A stretch of DNA of 64,000 bases from Bacteroidales bacterium (GTDB taxonomy: Bacteria > Bacteroidota > Bacteroidia > Bacteroidales > F082): positions 1 to 64,000 of the forward strand of contig JANQGJ010000080.1 in the NCBI GenBank assembly GCA_028277395.1, written 5' to 3'. The notes beneath the pieces are model-generated. The model had not been told where the DNA came from. It saw nothing but the letters and a program-made list of their open reading frames with translations, and did no database searches. Below are positions 8,349-16,636 of this stretch, piece by piece (the stretch's first letter is position 1; every line of letters begins with the position of its first letter). The position numbers and the translations under genes are program-made.

Positions 8349-8909
8349 CAGTGTTGAGGGTTTAACCATTATATATCATACAGGAATTAATTCCTTATCG
8401 ATTATAAGAACATTTCTGTCTGATTTCTAAATGCTCCTGTATAAAAATTTTGTTAGTTGATAAACCCCAATGCAATTTTGCGTTGTATTATTGAGAAGAA
8501 AACCTGTAAATGCCTGGTAGATTTTGTAAAAAAGATGCTTTTACCTATTTGTAACGATTCAGTCATAACATGAGCAAGTTCATCTTGAAACAAATATGTG
8601 GAAACAGGAAAGGTTACCGGCTTTTTGAGTGATATCATAATTCAAATTTGTATTTTTTAACATATATCAGGAGAACTAAAACAATGAGTTTGGACAGTTT
8701 GCGTTTATCAACCTTAATGAAAAGAAATAAAATATATGTATCAGGAATTAAAATATTGTGTAGTTAAAGTAGAGATAAAAGAGAAAAGAAGAGTTATTAA
8801 TCAAGAGGGTAATTTTTTTTAATCTGATTGTCAAATTTTAATAACCCGTAGTATAGGTGTTTTCCTGCCCGCCTTTAAAGCAGGACTTATAATATAAGAG
8901 GCTATAAAT
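8349..8909. other. Long intergenic region upstream of TonB receptor gene
   Basis: This 561-bp AT-rich region has no convincing gene. It holds a perfect 14-bp palindrome AGGAATTAATTCCT (8382-8395) and a degenerate LytTR-like pair (TTCTGTCTG at 8414, TCCTGTATA at 8435, 21 bp start to start). A hairpin TCCTGC/GCAGGA with an 11-nt loop (8863-8885) ends 24 bp before the TonB receptor ATG. The hairpin could act in the leader or as a weak attenuator. I see no clean TAnnTTTG promoter close to 8910. Confidence 0.45.
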
Positions 8910-11225
8910 ATGTTAAAAGTAAAATTGATTTCAATTATTTTAATAATCTTTTCATTAGGATTAGCTGCACAGAACCGGTCCACTTTAAGTGGATATGTAA
9001 GAGATGCATCATCAGGTGAGGAGTTGATAGGGGCAACAATTTACATTGAAGAACTAGAAAGCGGAGGGGTTACAAATGTTTATGGTTTTTATTCAGTAAC
9101 AGTACCAAACTCAAAATATAATATCAGGTATAGTTATGTTGGGTTTGAGTCAAAAACAATTGTGGTTGATCTCCGGTCTGATAGAATAATTGATATTGAA
9201 CTGGAAACAACAGAATCAACCCTGAATGAGGTTGTTATTAAAGGTGTGGCAGATAATGAAAATATCCGTTCCTCGGAAATGGGAGTTGTAAAGATGGATA
9301 TTAAAGAAATAAACAAAATACCTGTACTATTTGGTGAACAGGATATCATAAAAACACTTACATTGATGCCAGGAGTAAGCGGCGGAGGAGAAGGAAAGGG
9401 TGGATTTTACGTAAGAGGCGGAAATACAGACCAAAACCTTATTCTGCTGGACGAAGCTCCTGTATATAATGCAAGCCATTTAATGGGTTTCTTTTCTGTA
9501 TTTAATTCTGATGCCATTAAAGATATGACCCTTTATAAAGCAGGTATTCCTGCAAAATTTGGCGGAAGGCTTAGCTCTGTACTGGATGTACACATGAAGG
9601 ATGGAAACCAGAAACAATATAACGTTTCAGGAGGTTTAGGATTAATTTCATCAAGATTAACTGTTGAAGGACCAATTGTACAGGATAAAGGGGCATTTAT
9701 AGTTTCGGGTCGTAGAACCTATGCGGATATAATATATGGTTTATTTGATTCAGATTTTGACGATATGGCCCTATTCTTCTATGATTTAAACGCAAAAGCA
9801 AATTATAAAATAGGAACCAGCGACAGAATATTTATTTCAGGATATTTTGGTAAAGATAAACTTGGTACTGAGAACTTTGGCTTTGAATGGGGTAATACCA
9901 CAGGCACATTTCGATGGAATCATTTATTTAATAGCAGGCTTTTCTCAAATACTTCGTTGATCTATAGCAGTTATGATTATGAAATAGACATAAACCAAAG
10001 CAACTCTGAGTTCAACATATCATCCGGTATTGAAGATTATCACGTTAAGCAGGATTTTACTTACTTTTTGAACACAAACAACAAAATCAAGTTTGGAATG
10101 GATGTTATTTATCATACTTTCAAACCAGGTGAACTGCTTTCAGAAGGCGATACACAAACAGATAATATTATAATTGATAAAAAATATGCTTTCGAAAGCG
10201 GATTGTACCTTTCCAATGAACAGAAAATTGGATCAACCATTGCTATGGAATATGGTATCAGACTTTCAATGTTTAACGAAGTAGGTCCGGGATTTGTTTA
10301 TCAATATGATGAAAACGGTGAAATAATAGGTGAGGAATCATATAATAAGGGAGATATTATTAAAACATATATAGTTCCTGAGCCCAGGATATCAATGAGT
10401 TATATTCTGAATGAGAAAAGCTCGGTGAAGGCCTCCTACCAAAGAAATGCACAATATATACACCTTCTTTCGGCATCAACATCCGACAATCCGACCGATG
10501 TATGGATGCCAAGTAGTTCACTTATTAAACCTGAAACGGCAAATCAGTATTCAATAGGATATTTTAGAAACTTTTTGAATAACACATTTGAAACATCTAT
10601 AGAAGTTTATTATAAAAACATGACAGACCTGGTTGATTATAAGGATGGAGCAAATGTACTGCTTAATGAGCATGTGGAAGCTGATCTGGTATTTGGAACG
10701 GGAAGATCCTATGGGATTGAATTTATGATAAAAAAGAGTTTGGGAAGATTTACCGGCTGGCTTGGATATACCCTGTCGAAAACCGAAAATAAATTTGATG
10801 CGATTAACGATGGAAACTGGTTTTCAGCAAGACAAGACAGGACAAATGATATTTCAATTGTTGGAATGTACGAACTATCCGACAAAGTATCGGTATCAGC
10901 CACATGGATTTATTACACAGGAGATGCTGTAACCATGCCAAGTGGTCAATATTTAATAGATGGTAATATTGTACCTTTATATACAGAAAGAAACGGATAT
11001 CGGATGCCTGATTATCACAGGCTTGATTTAAGCTTAACACTTAAGGGAAAGCAAACAAAAAAATTTAAGTCAAGCTGGAATTTCTCAATATATAATGCAT
11101 ATGCTCGTGAAAATGCATATTCAATCTCATTTGCAGAAAGCGAAACCATGCCGGGAGTTATGGAATCAACACAATTCTCATTATTTTCAATCGTCCCATC
11201 AATTACATGGAATTTTAAATTTTAG
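8910..11225 (+). CDS. TonB-dependent outer-membrane receptor with carboxypeptidase-regulatory-like domain
   Basis: The 771-residue protein begins with a signal peptide (to about residue 20, LGLAAQ). A CarboxypepD_reg-like beta-sandwich follows (STLSGYVRDASSGEELIGATIYIEE). The plug domain has LMPGVSGGGEGKGGFYVRGG and DQNLILLDEAPVYNASH, and the 22-strand barrel ends in the typical C-terminal ITWNFKF. It imports or binds a large ligand at the outer membrane using TonB energy; the ligand is unknown. It is shorter than SusC receptors and is paired with a DUF4249 lipoprotein gene 5 bp downstream, a standard Bacteroidota pairing distinct from SusC/SusD. The upstream LytS/LytTR pair is its likely regulator. 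Confidence 0.93.
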   Translation: MLKVKLISIILIIFSLGLAAQNRSTLSGYVRDASSGEELIGATIYIEELESGGVTNVYGFYSVTVPNSKYNIRYSYVGFESKTIVVDLRSDRIIDIELETTESTLNEVVIKGVADNENIRSSEMGVVKMDIKEINKIPVLFGEQDIIKTLTLMPGVSGGGEGKGGFYVRGGNTDQNLILLDEAPVYNASHLMGFFSVFNSDAIKDMTLYKAGIPAKFGGRLSSVLDVHMKDGNQKQYNVSGGLGLISSRLTVEGPIVQDKGAFIVSGRRTYADIIYGLFDSDFDDMALFFYDLNAKANYKIGTSDRIFISGYFGKDKLGTENFGFEWGNTTGTFRWNHLFNSRLFSNTSLIYSSYDYEIDINQSNSEFNISSGIEDYHVKQDFTYFLNTNNKIKFGMDVIYHTFKPGELLSEGDTQTDNIIIDKKYAFESGLYLSNEQKIGSTIAMEYGIRLSMFNEVGPGFVYQYDENGEIIGEESYNKGDIIKTYIVPEPRISMSYILNEKSSVKASYQRNAQYIHLLSASTSDNPTDVWMPSSSLIKPETANQYSIGYFRNFLNNTFETSIEVYYKNMTDLVDYKDGANVLLNEHVEADLVFGTGRSYGIEFMIKKSLGRFTGWLGYTLSKTENKFDAINDGNWFSARQDRTNDISIVGMYELSDKVSVSATWIYYTGDAVTMPSGQYLIDGNIVPLYTERNGYRMPDYHRLDLSLTLKGKQTKKFKSSWNFSIYNAYARENAYSISFAESETMPGVMESTQFSLFSIVPSITWNFKF

Positions 11226-11230
11226 TAAAA

Positions 11231-12049
11231 ATGAAAAAAAACAAATATATCTGGTACGTAGTTTTACTGAGCCTTATTTTTGGCTCATGTGAAAAAAAAG
11301 TAATTCTTGATTTGAACACAGCAGAACCCAAAATAGTTATTGAAGGTAATGTATCATCTGAACCGGGGCCATATACAGTTACAATTACAACATCCGGTGA
11401 TTATTATACTGCTGAAGGAATAGAGCCTGTAACAGAGGCAATTGTAATGATATCTGATGACCTTGGCAACACAGATACCTTATCAGAAATTAACCAGGGA
11501 GTTTATAAAACTGATGAACTTGCTGGAGAGAGTTTGAGGACATATTCAATTTTAGTAATTAGTGATGGGGTGGAATATTCAGGATCAGATTACCTTCCTG
11601 AGCAGGTATTTATCGACTCTCTTGAATACGAGAAAGTGGAAAACAGTGGTCCCGGACCCGGAAATGATGATGTATCCAGATACAATATTTATTGTTATTT
11701 CAATGATGCCGTTGAAACAGAGGATTATTATCGCTTTAATATTTTTGTAAATGGTATTGCTGTTGGTGGTAATCGTAACTACTATTCGCTGACAAGCGAC
11801 CGGCGTTTTAATGGTTATCATGTTAAGCATACATTAAGAAGAATTGAAGCTGAACCCGGAGATACCATAACAATCGGACTTAACGCAATAGGATATAATA
11901 CATATGAATATTTCCGAACTTTAAATGATGCACTGAATTCAGGAGGAATGGGTAGCACACCCTATAATCCTGTATCAAATTTAAGTAATGAAGCTCTGGG
12001 TTATTTTGGAACCTATACAAACGATACACAGAGTATAATTCTGTATTAA
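11231..12049 (+). CDS. DUF4249 lipoprotein, partner of TonB receptor
   Basis: The 272-residue protein has a lipoprotein signal (LIFGSC, lipidated cysteine near residue 20). DUF4249-like sequence follows: KVILDLNTAEPKIVIEGNVS, then a beta-sandwich region and DYYRFNIFVNGIAVGG. Family members are surface or periplasmic lipoproteins encoded just after TonB receptors, with no proven activity. The start is 5 bp after the receptor stop, so the two are co-transcribed and probably form one complex. The C-terminus (YFGTYTNDTQSIILY) is complete. Confidence 0.88.
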   Translation: MKKNKYIWYVVLLSLIFGSCEKKVILDLNTAEPKIVIEGNVSSEPGPYTVTITTSGDYYTAEGIEPVTEAIVMISDDLGNTDTLSEINQGVYKTDELAGESLRTYSILVISDGVEYSGSDYLPEQVFIDSLEYEKVENSGPGPGNDDVSRYNIYCYFNDAVETEDYYRFNIFVNGIAVGGNRNYYSLTSDRRFNGYHVKHTLRRIEAEPGDTITIGLNAIGYNTYEYFRTLNDALNSGGMGSTPYNPVSNLSNEALGYFGTYTNDTQSIILY

Positions 12050-12134
12050 AATATTCGTATTTAGTGACAATTGCTGTGAAACGACAGAAAATATGAAACT
12101 TTCAGTCTTATGATTTTTTGTAGATTTGAAAATC

Positions 12135-13103
12135 ATGAGATGTGCTGATTGTCTAAAACTTCTAATTTTTCTGGCTGTAACTTATTTTTTCTCAGTCATT
12201 AATCCGATAAATTGCGGAGCCCAGCAGAAAAATAATACCGGAACCATTCTTGAGCTGAATGTTGATAATGACATAGTATTTTTGATCGACAGGTATTATT
12301 CCAGCGGGGTTTCATTTTCTGTGTATTCTCCCTGGATGAAAAAGTCACCTTTTAATCATCTGCTTCTGCCACATAATTCAAATGAGAAAGTGTATTACTC
12401 ATTAAGTGTTACTCACAGAATGTACACCCCTGAAAGAACACTTACTCCTGAAATTCAGCATAATGACTATCCCTATTCTTCCTATTTATTGTTTGGTAAT
12501 CACAAAATGTCTTTTAGTTCTGAAAATCTGATAAAAAGAATATCCGGATTTGAAATAGGGGTAATAGGACCTGCCGCCGGTGGAGAAAATATACAAAATG
12601 GCCTGCACGAAAACATACCATTTGCAGAAACATCTCTGGGCTGGCATAATCAGATTAAAAACGACTTTTGTCTGCAATATAATGTCCTTATTGAGAAAGG
12701 ATTAATAAATTTGCATTCACTGGAATTTAATGGTTTTGTTGGTGCAAAAATTGGTGTGCCACATACTCAGGCTCATATCGGTGCAGGTTTGAGAGCAGGA
12801 ATATTTGATGATTATTTCAAAGGAATGGGAGTTGATTTAAGTTCTGAATTTCGAATTTGGATGTTCATAAGAGGCTGTATTTACCTGGTAAATTATAATG
12901 CAGTGTTACAAGGAGGAACAATTAACCAGAATAATGTTCATACCTTCAGGGAAATAGAGAAAACATTGTTGCATGGTAAGTTTGGAGGAGTGTTGCAGTA
13001 CCGAAATACAAGTATTGAGTATGGAATGGAAGTACGGTCACCCGAATTTGTATCTGCTTTTTGGCACCGCTGGGCACACATTGCCATGGTTATTTCTTTG
13101 TAA
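12135..13103 (+). CDS. LpxR-like lipid A deacylase (outer membrane)
   Basis: This outer-membrane beta-barrel of about 322 residues has a signal peptide ending near CGAQ. It carries the LpxR/DUF2219 pattern: LELNVDNDIVFLIDRYYSSG near the start, NDYPYSSYLLFG, then FEIGVIGPAAGGENIQNGLHE, with ETSLGWHNQIKND later. LpxR removes the 3'-acyloxyacyl chain of lipid A. The N-terminal N-D-N/D-R-Y-Y-S-G block and the GPA...QN..H block, which in the family contain catalytic and calcium-binding residues, look intact. The ATG at 12135 is chosen over an in-frame TTG at 12126. A TAGATTTG at 12121-12128 fits a -7 element but would give an almost leaderless mRNA. Confidence 0.8.
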   Translation: MRCADCLKLLIFLAVTYFFSVINPINCGAQQKNNTGTILELNVDNDIVFLIDRYYSSGVSFSVYSPWMKKSPFNHLLLPHNSNEKVYYSLSVTHRMYTPERTLTPEIQHNDYPYSSYLLFGNHKMSFSSENLIKRISGFEIGVIGPAAGGENIQNGLHENIPFAETSLGWHNQIKNDFCLQYNVLIEKGLINLHSLEFNGFVGAKIGVPHTQAHIGAGLRAGIFDDYFKGMGVDLSSEFRIWMFIRGCIYLVNYNAVLQGGTINQNNVHTFREIEKTLLHGKFGGVLQYRNTSIEYGMEVRSPEFVSAFWHRWAHIAMVISL

Positions 13104-13162
13104 AATTTACAATTGTATTGTTATATCAAATCCATAAACAGGTAGGGGTTTAGTGTATTAGT

Positions 13163-13170
13163 TATATTTG
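13163..13170 (+). promoter_or_regulatory. Promoter -7 element for thioredoxin-like gene
   Basis: TATATTTG is a perfect TAnnTTTG followed by C, as is common in this phylum. It lies 24 bp before the ATG at 13194. No clear -33 TTG is seen. Confidence 0.5.
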
Positions 13171-13193
13171 CAGATAATAAATACTATTTGATA

Positions 13194-13751
13194 ATGGCAC
13201 TTACTCCAACTAATCCAATACCTCTGGGATTTTCAATACCAGAGTTTAATTTATCGGATCCTGTTACAAACAGAATGGTTTCATCCGATGACATAAAAGG
13301 TGAAAAAGGAACATTGGTAATGTTTATTTGCAATCATTGCCCATATGTTCTTCATGTTATTCATGAACTTGTGAAAATAGGTTATGATTATATGTCCAAA
13401 GGAATTGGAATAGTAGCAATTAACTCCAATGATGTTGTAAAATACCCTGATGATCATCCTGACAAGATGAAAGAAATGGCATTATCACTTAAATTTCCTT
13501 ATCCGTATTTATTTGATGAAACACAGGAAGTTGCCAAAGCATATGATGCTGCCTGTACTCCTGATTTTAACCTGTTTGATGCAAGTGGTAGTTGCGTTTA
13601 CAGAGGTCAGCTTGACGGATCCCGTCCCGGGAATGATATTCCGGTTAGCGGTAAAGACCTCAGGGCAGCCCTCGATCTGGTAGTTGCAAACAAAAAAGTA
13701 CCTGAAGATCAAATACCAAGTACCGGGTGTAATATAAAGTGGAAAGAATAG
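13194..13751 (+). CDS. Thioredoxin-like/AhpC-TSA family protein
   Basis: The protein of about 185 residues has a redoxin fold with the active site FICNHCPYV (C46 and C49, CxxC). VAINSNDV and the cis-Pro region around CTPDFNLFD follow, then a third and fourth cysteine near the C-terminus. This subfamily (CNHCPYV motif, no signal peptide) is widespread and cytoplasmic, and probably a thiol-disulfide oxidoreductase or peroxiredoxin-like enzyme. The ATG at 13194 is preferred over the TTG at 13188. It is transcribed alone, with its own promoter, and converges on the barrel gene 46 bp away. Confidence 0.9.
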   Translation: MALTPTNPIPLGFSIPEFNLSDPVTNRMVSSDDIKGEKGTLVMFICNHCPYVLHVIHELVKIGYDYMSKGIGIVAINSNDVVKYPDDHPDKMKEMALSLKFPYPYLFDETQEVAKAYDAACTPDFNLFDASGSCVYRGQLDGSRPGNDIPVSGKDLRAALDLVVANKKVPEDQIPSTGCNIKWKE

Positions 13752-13797
13752 CTCCTGAGCAAGATTAGTTTTCCTGAAAGGTAATTATTGGAGATTA

Positions 13798-14415
13798 CTA
13801 TCTAAACTGATAATACATAGACAGAACAAGTGCATCATTATATCTGCCGTGATCAAAGAACCTGAATACATCACCTGTTACATTTTCTGAAAATACGTTT
13901 AATAAAGAGTTGTTGGTTCTAAAATTTACACCAATCTCAGGAGTAATGTTAAATTGAAAACCGAGATTAAACTGTAAGGTAACCCTTGCCGGTTTTACGT
14001 AATATTGCTGATCACTGATTACTTCCTGATTAACCTCTTCGTGATAACCCATTAAAAATCCGGCTGAAGGACCACCAAAGAAGGTAAAAATGCCTGTTTT
14101 ATATTGATAAAGTAAAGGTAATTCAATATAATTTAGTCTTAGTAAATATGATTGATACCCGTTTTTTTCGGTTGGGTTTTCACGACTTCCTTTCTGAAAA
14201 TATGTTAGCTCAAGTTGAAGACCTGATGCTTTGCCCACATCCAGACTTACAAATCCTCCTGCAAAAATTCCTGCTTTGTTAAAACCGGAATAGGAATCAC
14301 CTGCAACCTGCGATCCAACCAATCCCGCAATAACACCACCATGAAACTCCTGTGCTGAAGCAATGTTTGACAGAAAGAAAATGATAAATGTCAGTGTAAT
14401 ATAACTATGTTTCAT
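13798..14415 (-). CDS. Outer-membrane beta-barrel protein, PorT/OmpW-like porin family
   Basis: The 205-residue protein has a signal peptide (to SAQEFH) and then an eight-strand barrel pattern (FHGGVIAGLVGSQVAGDSYSGFNKAGIFAGG, later LQLELTYFQKGS). It matches the Bacteroidota PorT-like/outer_membrane_beta-barrel_2 proteins and ends with an aromatic-Arg terminus (YYQFR). The function is unknown; such small barrels are usually structural or signalling parts of the outer membrane. It is a single-gene unit with a weak TATCTTTA -7 element (complement of 14435-14442) 20 bp before the ATG. Confidence 0.85.
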   Translation of the reverse strand: MKHSYITLTFIIFFLSNIASAQEFHGGVIAGLVGSQVAGDSYSGFNKAGIFAGGFVSLDVGKASGLQLELTYFQKGSRENPTEKNGYQSYLLRLNYIELPLLYQYKTGIFTFFGGPSAGFLMGYHEEVNQEVISDQQYYVKPARVTLQFNLGFQFNITPEIGVNFRTNNSLLNVFSENVTGDVFRFFDHGRYNDALVLSMYYQFR

Positions 14416-14723
14416 CGTTTACGTCTTAATCGGGTAAAGATATAAAAAGAATGATGTAAATCTACGTCTGATTTGAAGGTTATGAAGTGAATTTCAGTAG
14501 TGAAATTATGAGTCCTGTTGTTAAGTGCCGGACATAAAACATCATTGTATCAAAAAAATAGTCCCTGCAAAGAAATAATATCACCCTGTTTTAATTAGCA
14601 TATAATCAGATAGATACATCGTTAGAAGATCATTCCCTCTTATAAATTTTGAAAATAATTCATCAAATTGCTTGACATCAGTTCTAAAATTATTAATTTT
14701 GACCATTTGATTAAACTAAATAG
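14416..14723. other. Divergent intergenic region before the TetR/efflux operon
   Basis: This 308-bp AT-rich region holds a weak minus promoter near 14435-14442, the plus promoter at 14672-14701 and the start of the TetR palindrome. I see no ORF or structured RNA in the middle part (14450-14660). Confidence 0.5.
14672..14701 (+). promoter_or_regulatory. Promoter of the TetR/efflux operon
   Basis: A TTG -33 element (14672-14674, within TTGACA) is followed after 19 bp by a perfect TAnnTTTG (TAATTTTG, 14694-14701). This is the best-spaced Bacteroidota promoter in the window. Transcription should start close to 14708, only about 16 nt before the TTG start codon. Confidence 0.65.
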
Positions 14724-14728
14724 TTGAA
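14711..14728. promoter_or_regulatory. TetR-type palindromic operator overlapping the tetR start
   Basis: TTAAACTAAATAGTTGAA is an inverted repeat with half-sites TTaAACTA and TAGTTgAA around a 2-bp centre, with one mismatched position per arm. It covers the predicted transcription start and the TTG start codon of the regulator gene. That is where a TetR-family dimer would block its own operon. The assignment is inference from symmetry and position. Confidence 0.55.
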
Positions 14729-15344
14729 ACAATTGGTTAGTAAAATAGAAAATACTGAATTCAAAATAATAACTGCAGCAAGAAAAGTGTTTTTAAGAAA
14801 AGGTATGGACGGGGCACGAATGCAGGAAATAGCTGATGAAGCCGGAATTAATAAATCGTTATTACATTATTATTTCAGATCAAAGGATAAACTATTCGAC
14901 AGGGTTTTTTCAGATACATTTAAGAGTGTTGTTGAAACAATTAATAAGGTGTTTTCAACATCTGATACTCTTGAAACATTTCTGGAAAATTTTATAAAAG
15001 GATATACTTCTGTACTTCGTGAGAAACCATATATCCCAAATTTTGTATTACATGAATTAAGCAGAAATCCACAGCGGATTGTTGAATATATTAATACTAC
15101 CAATTTTGATAAATCCCGGATTATTTCGCTAATCGCATCCGAGCCCGACTTAAATGTGAGGCCATATGATCCATTACAGCTAATAGTTGATATTATAGCG
15201 TTATGTATATTTCCATTTGTTGCAAGACCAATAATTTCAGGATTTCTGTTTGAAGATGATGTTGAAGCATACAATTCTTTTCTTGAAGAAAGAACGCAGC
15301 ATATTATTGATTTTGTAAAAGCGTCTGTTTTTGTTCAAAAATAA
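14724..15344 (+). CDS. TetR/AcrR-family transcriptional repressor
   Basis: The 206-residue regulator has an N-terminal HTH (EFKIITAARKVFLRKGMDGARMQEIADEAGINKSLLHYYFRSKDKLFDRVF in its first 65 residues, reduced here to the key blocks FLRKG, IADEAG and LHYYFRSKDKL). A helical ligand-binding domain follows. It starts with TTG, because the HTH begins within about 12 residues and no ATG fits. It is the first gene of an efflux operon, with TolC 6 bp downstream, as in other TetR-HlyD-ABC loci. It probably represses the whole unit and is released by an exported compound, bile-acid- or antibiotic-like; the ligand cannot be predicted. Confidence 0.92.
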   Translation: MKQLVSKIENTEFKIITAARKVFLRKGMDGARMQEIADEAGINKSLLHYYFRSKDKLFDRVFSDTFKSVVETINKVFSTSDTLETFLENFIKGYTSVLREKPYIPNFVLHELSRNPQRIVEYINTTNFDKSRIISLIASEPDLNVRPYDPLQLIVDIIALCIFPFVARPIISGFLFEDDVEAYNSFLEERTQHIIDFVKASVFVQK

Positions 15345-15350
15345 CCAGGT

Positions 15351-16625
15351 ATGAAAAAGTTATGTATTATTTTGATAACCATTAGTTGTGTCAGGTTACT
15401 TGAGGCACAGGTCGATAATTTAATAACTCTTGAGATTTGTTATGAGAATGCAAAGATCAATTACCCGAACTATAAACAAACAGATCTGAATAATGCGATT
15501 TACAAACTTAATGTTGAGAATACAGGATCAAATTACTATCCGACATTGAATTTAAACGGACAAATTAGCTGGCAGTCAGATGTTACTAAAATTAATATAC
15601 CGGCAGCGGCAGGTTTTAAGGCCCCGGAGATAAGTAAAGACTGGTATAAAATAAATTTTGATGTTAATCAGGTAATATATGATGGTGGTGTAACAAAGGG
15701 ACAAAAGCAGGTTCATGAAAAGGAACGTGTGGTATCAAACCAGGAGGTTATTATAGAACTGTATCAGCTAAAAGAAAGAGTAAATCATCTTTATTTTAAT
15801 ATTATATTTCTAAAAAAGAATATTGAAATACTGGACTTGCTGCGTCAGAATCTTACAGCCGGAATTGATGAATCTGAGCAGGCTTACAGGAATGGAGTTA
15901 TATTGAAATCAGAATTGAATAAACTTAAAGTCGAGTTAATTCAGGTTGACCAGGAAGTGATCGATAAAAACTCAGATATTGAATCGGTTATATCTGCGCT
16001 AAATGAACTGACCAAACTAAATATTAAATCTGCCAATGAACTTAAAACGCCGGAATTAACTATTACAGATTATAGTTTTATTAATAATCGTCCGGAATTC
16101 TTAATGCTTAACAAACAACAGGATATGTTAACTGCTGTTAAAGATCTCACCAATTCAAAGCGAAGACCAAAATTTTCTGCTTTTGGCCAGGTTGGTTATG
16201 GTCGTCCGGGTTATGACATGCTGAATGATAATTTCGACGATTATTATATGATAGGTGCAAGAATGAACTGGAATATCTGGGATTGGAACAAAACCAAAAA
16301 TGAGAAACAGGTATTGGATATTCAACATGAAATAATTGATCAGAAGAAACAAACTTTCAATCAAAATCTCAGAACCGAACTGATCAAAAGAATGGGAGAG
16401 ATTTCAAAATATAAAGAATTGATTACTACAGATGAAAAAATCATTGAATTACAGGATAATGTTGTAAAAACCACATTAGCACAATTTAATAACGGATCTA
16501 TTACATCAACAACCTATCTGATTGAACTAAATAAACTTACAAAAGCAAAAATTGCTATGGAATCTCATAAGCTGCAATATGTTTTTGCCAAATATCAATA
16601 TCTTACTGCAATTGGTAATTTGTAA
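15351..16625 (+). CDS. TolC-family outer-membrane efflux protein
   Basis: The 424-residue protein has a signal peptide ending near LLEAQ and two TolC-type helical repeats. Typical segments are ITLEICYENAKINYPNYKQ, a central coiled coil around VIIELYQLKERVNHLYFNI, a FSAFGQVGYGRPG strand region and the second coiled coil ending in STTYLIELNKLTKAKIAMESHKL. It is the outer-membrane exit duct for the ABC pump encoded downstream. It lies between TetR (6 bp) and the HlyD adaptor (11 bp). It is slightly shorter than E. coli TolC, which is usual for Bacteroidota OEP proteins. Confidence 0.9.
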   Translation: MKKLCIILITISCVRLLEAQVDNLITLEICYENAKINYPNYKQTDLNNAIYKLNVENTGSNYYPTLNLNGQISWQSDVTKINIPAAAGFKAPEISKDWYKINFDVNQVIYDGGVTKGQKQVHEKERVVSNQEVIIELYQLKERVNHLYFNIIFLKKNIEILDLLRQNLTAGIDESEQAYRNGVILKSELNKLKVELIQVDQEVIDKNSDIESVISALNELTKLNIKSANELKTPELTITDYSFINNRPEFLMLNKQQDMLTAVKDLTNSKRRPKFSAFGQVGYGRPGYDMLNDNFDDYYMIGARMNWNIWDWNKTKNEKQVLDIQHEIIDQKKQTFNQNLRTELIKRMGEISKYKELITTDEKIIELQDNVVKTTLAQFNNGSITSTTYLIELNKLTKAKIAMESHKLQYVFAKYQYLTAIGNL

Positions 16626-16636
16626 CCTTCAAATTA

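Noticed and set aside
8453-8638. 61-residue minus-strand ORF in the long intergenic region
   Set aside because: It has no promoter-like element and no recognisable domain. Composition looks like translated AT-rich spacer. Conservation data would be needed to accept it.
14870-15274. 134-residue ORF antisense to the TetR gene
   Set aside because: It lies fully inside a clear TetR frame and has low-complexity Ser/Ile composition typical of a reading-frame shadow.
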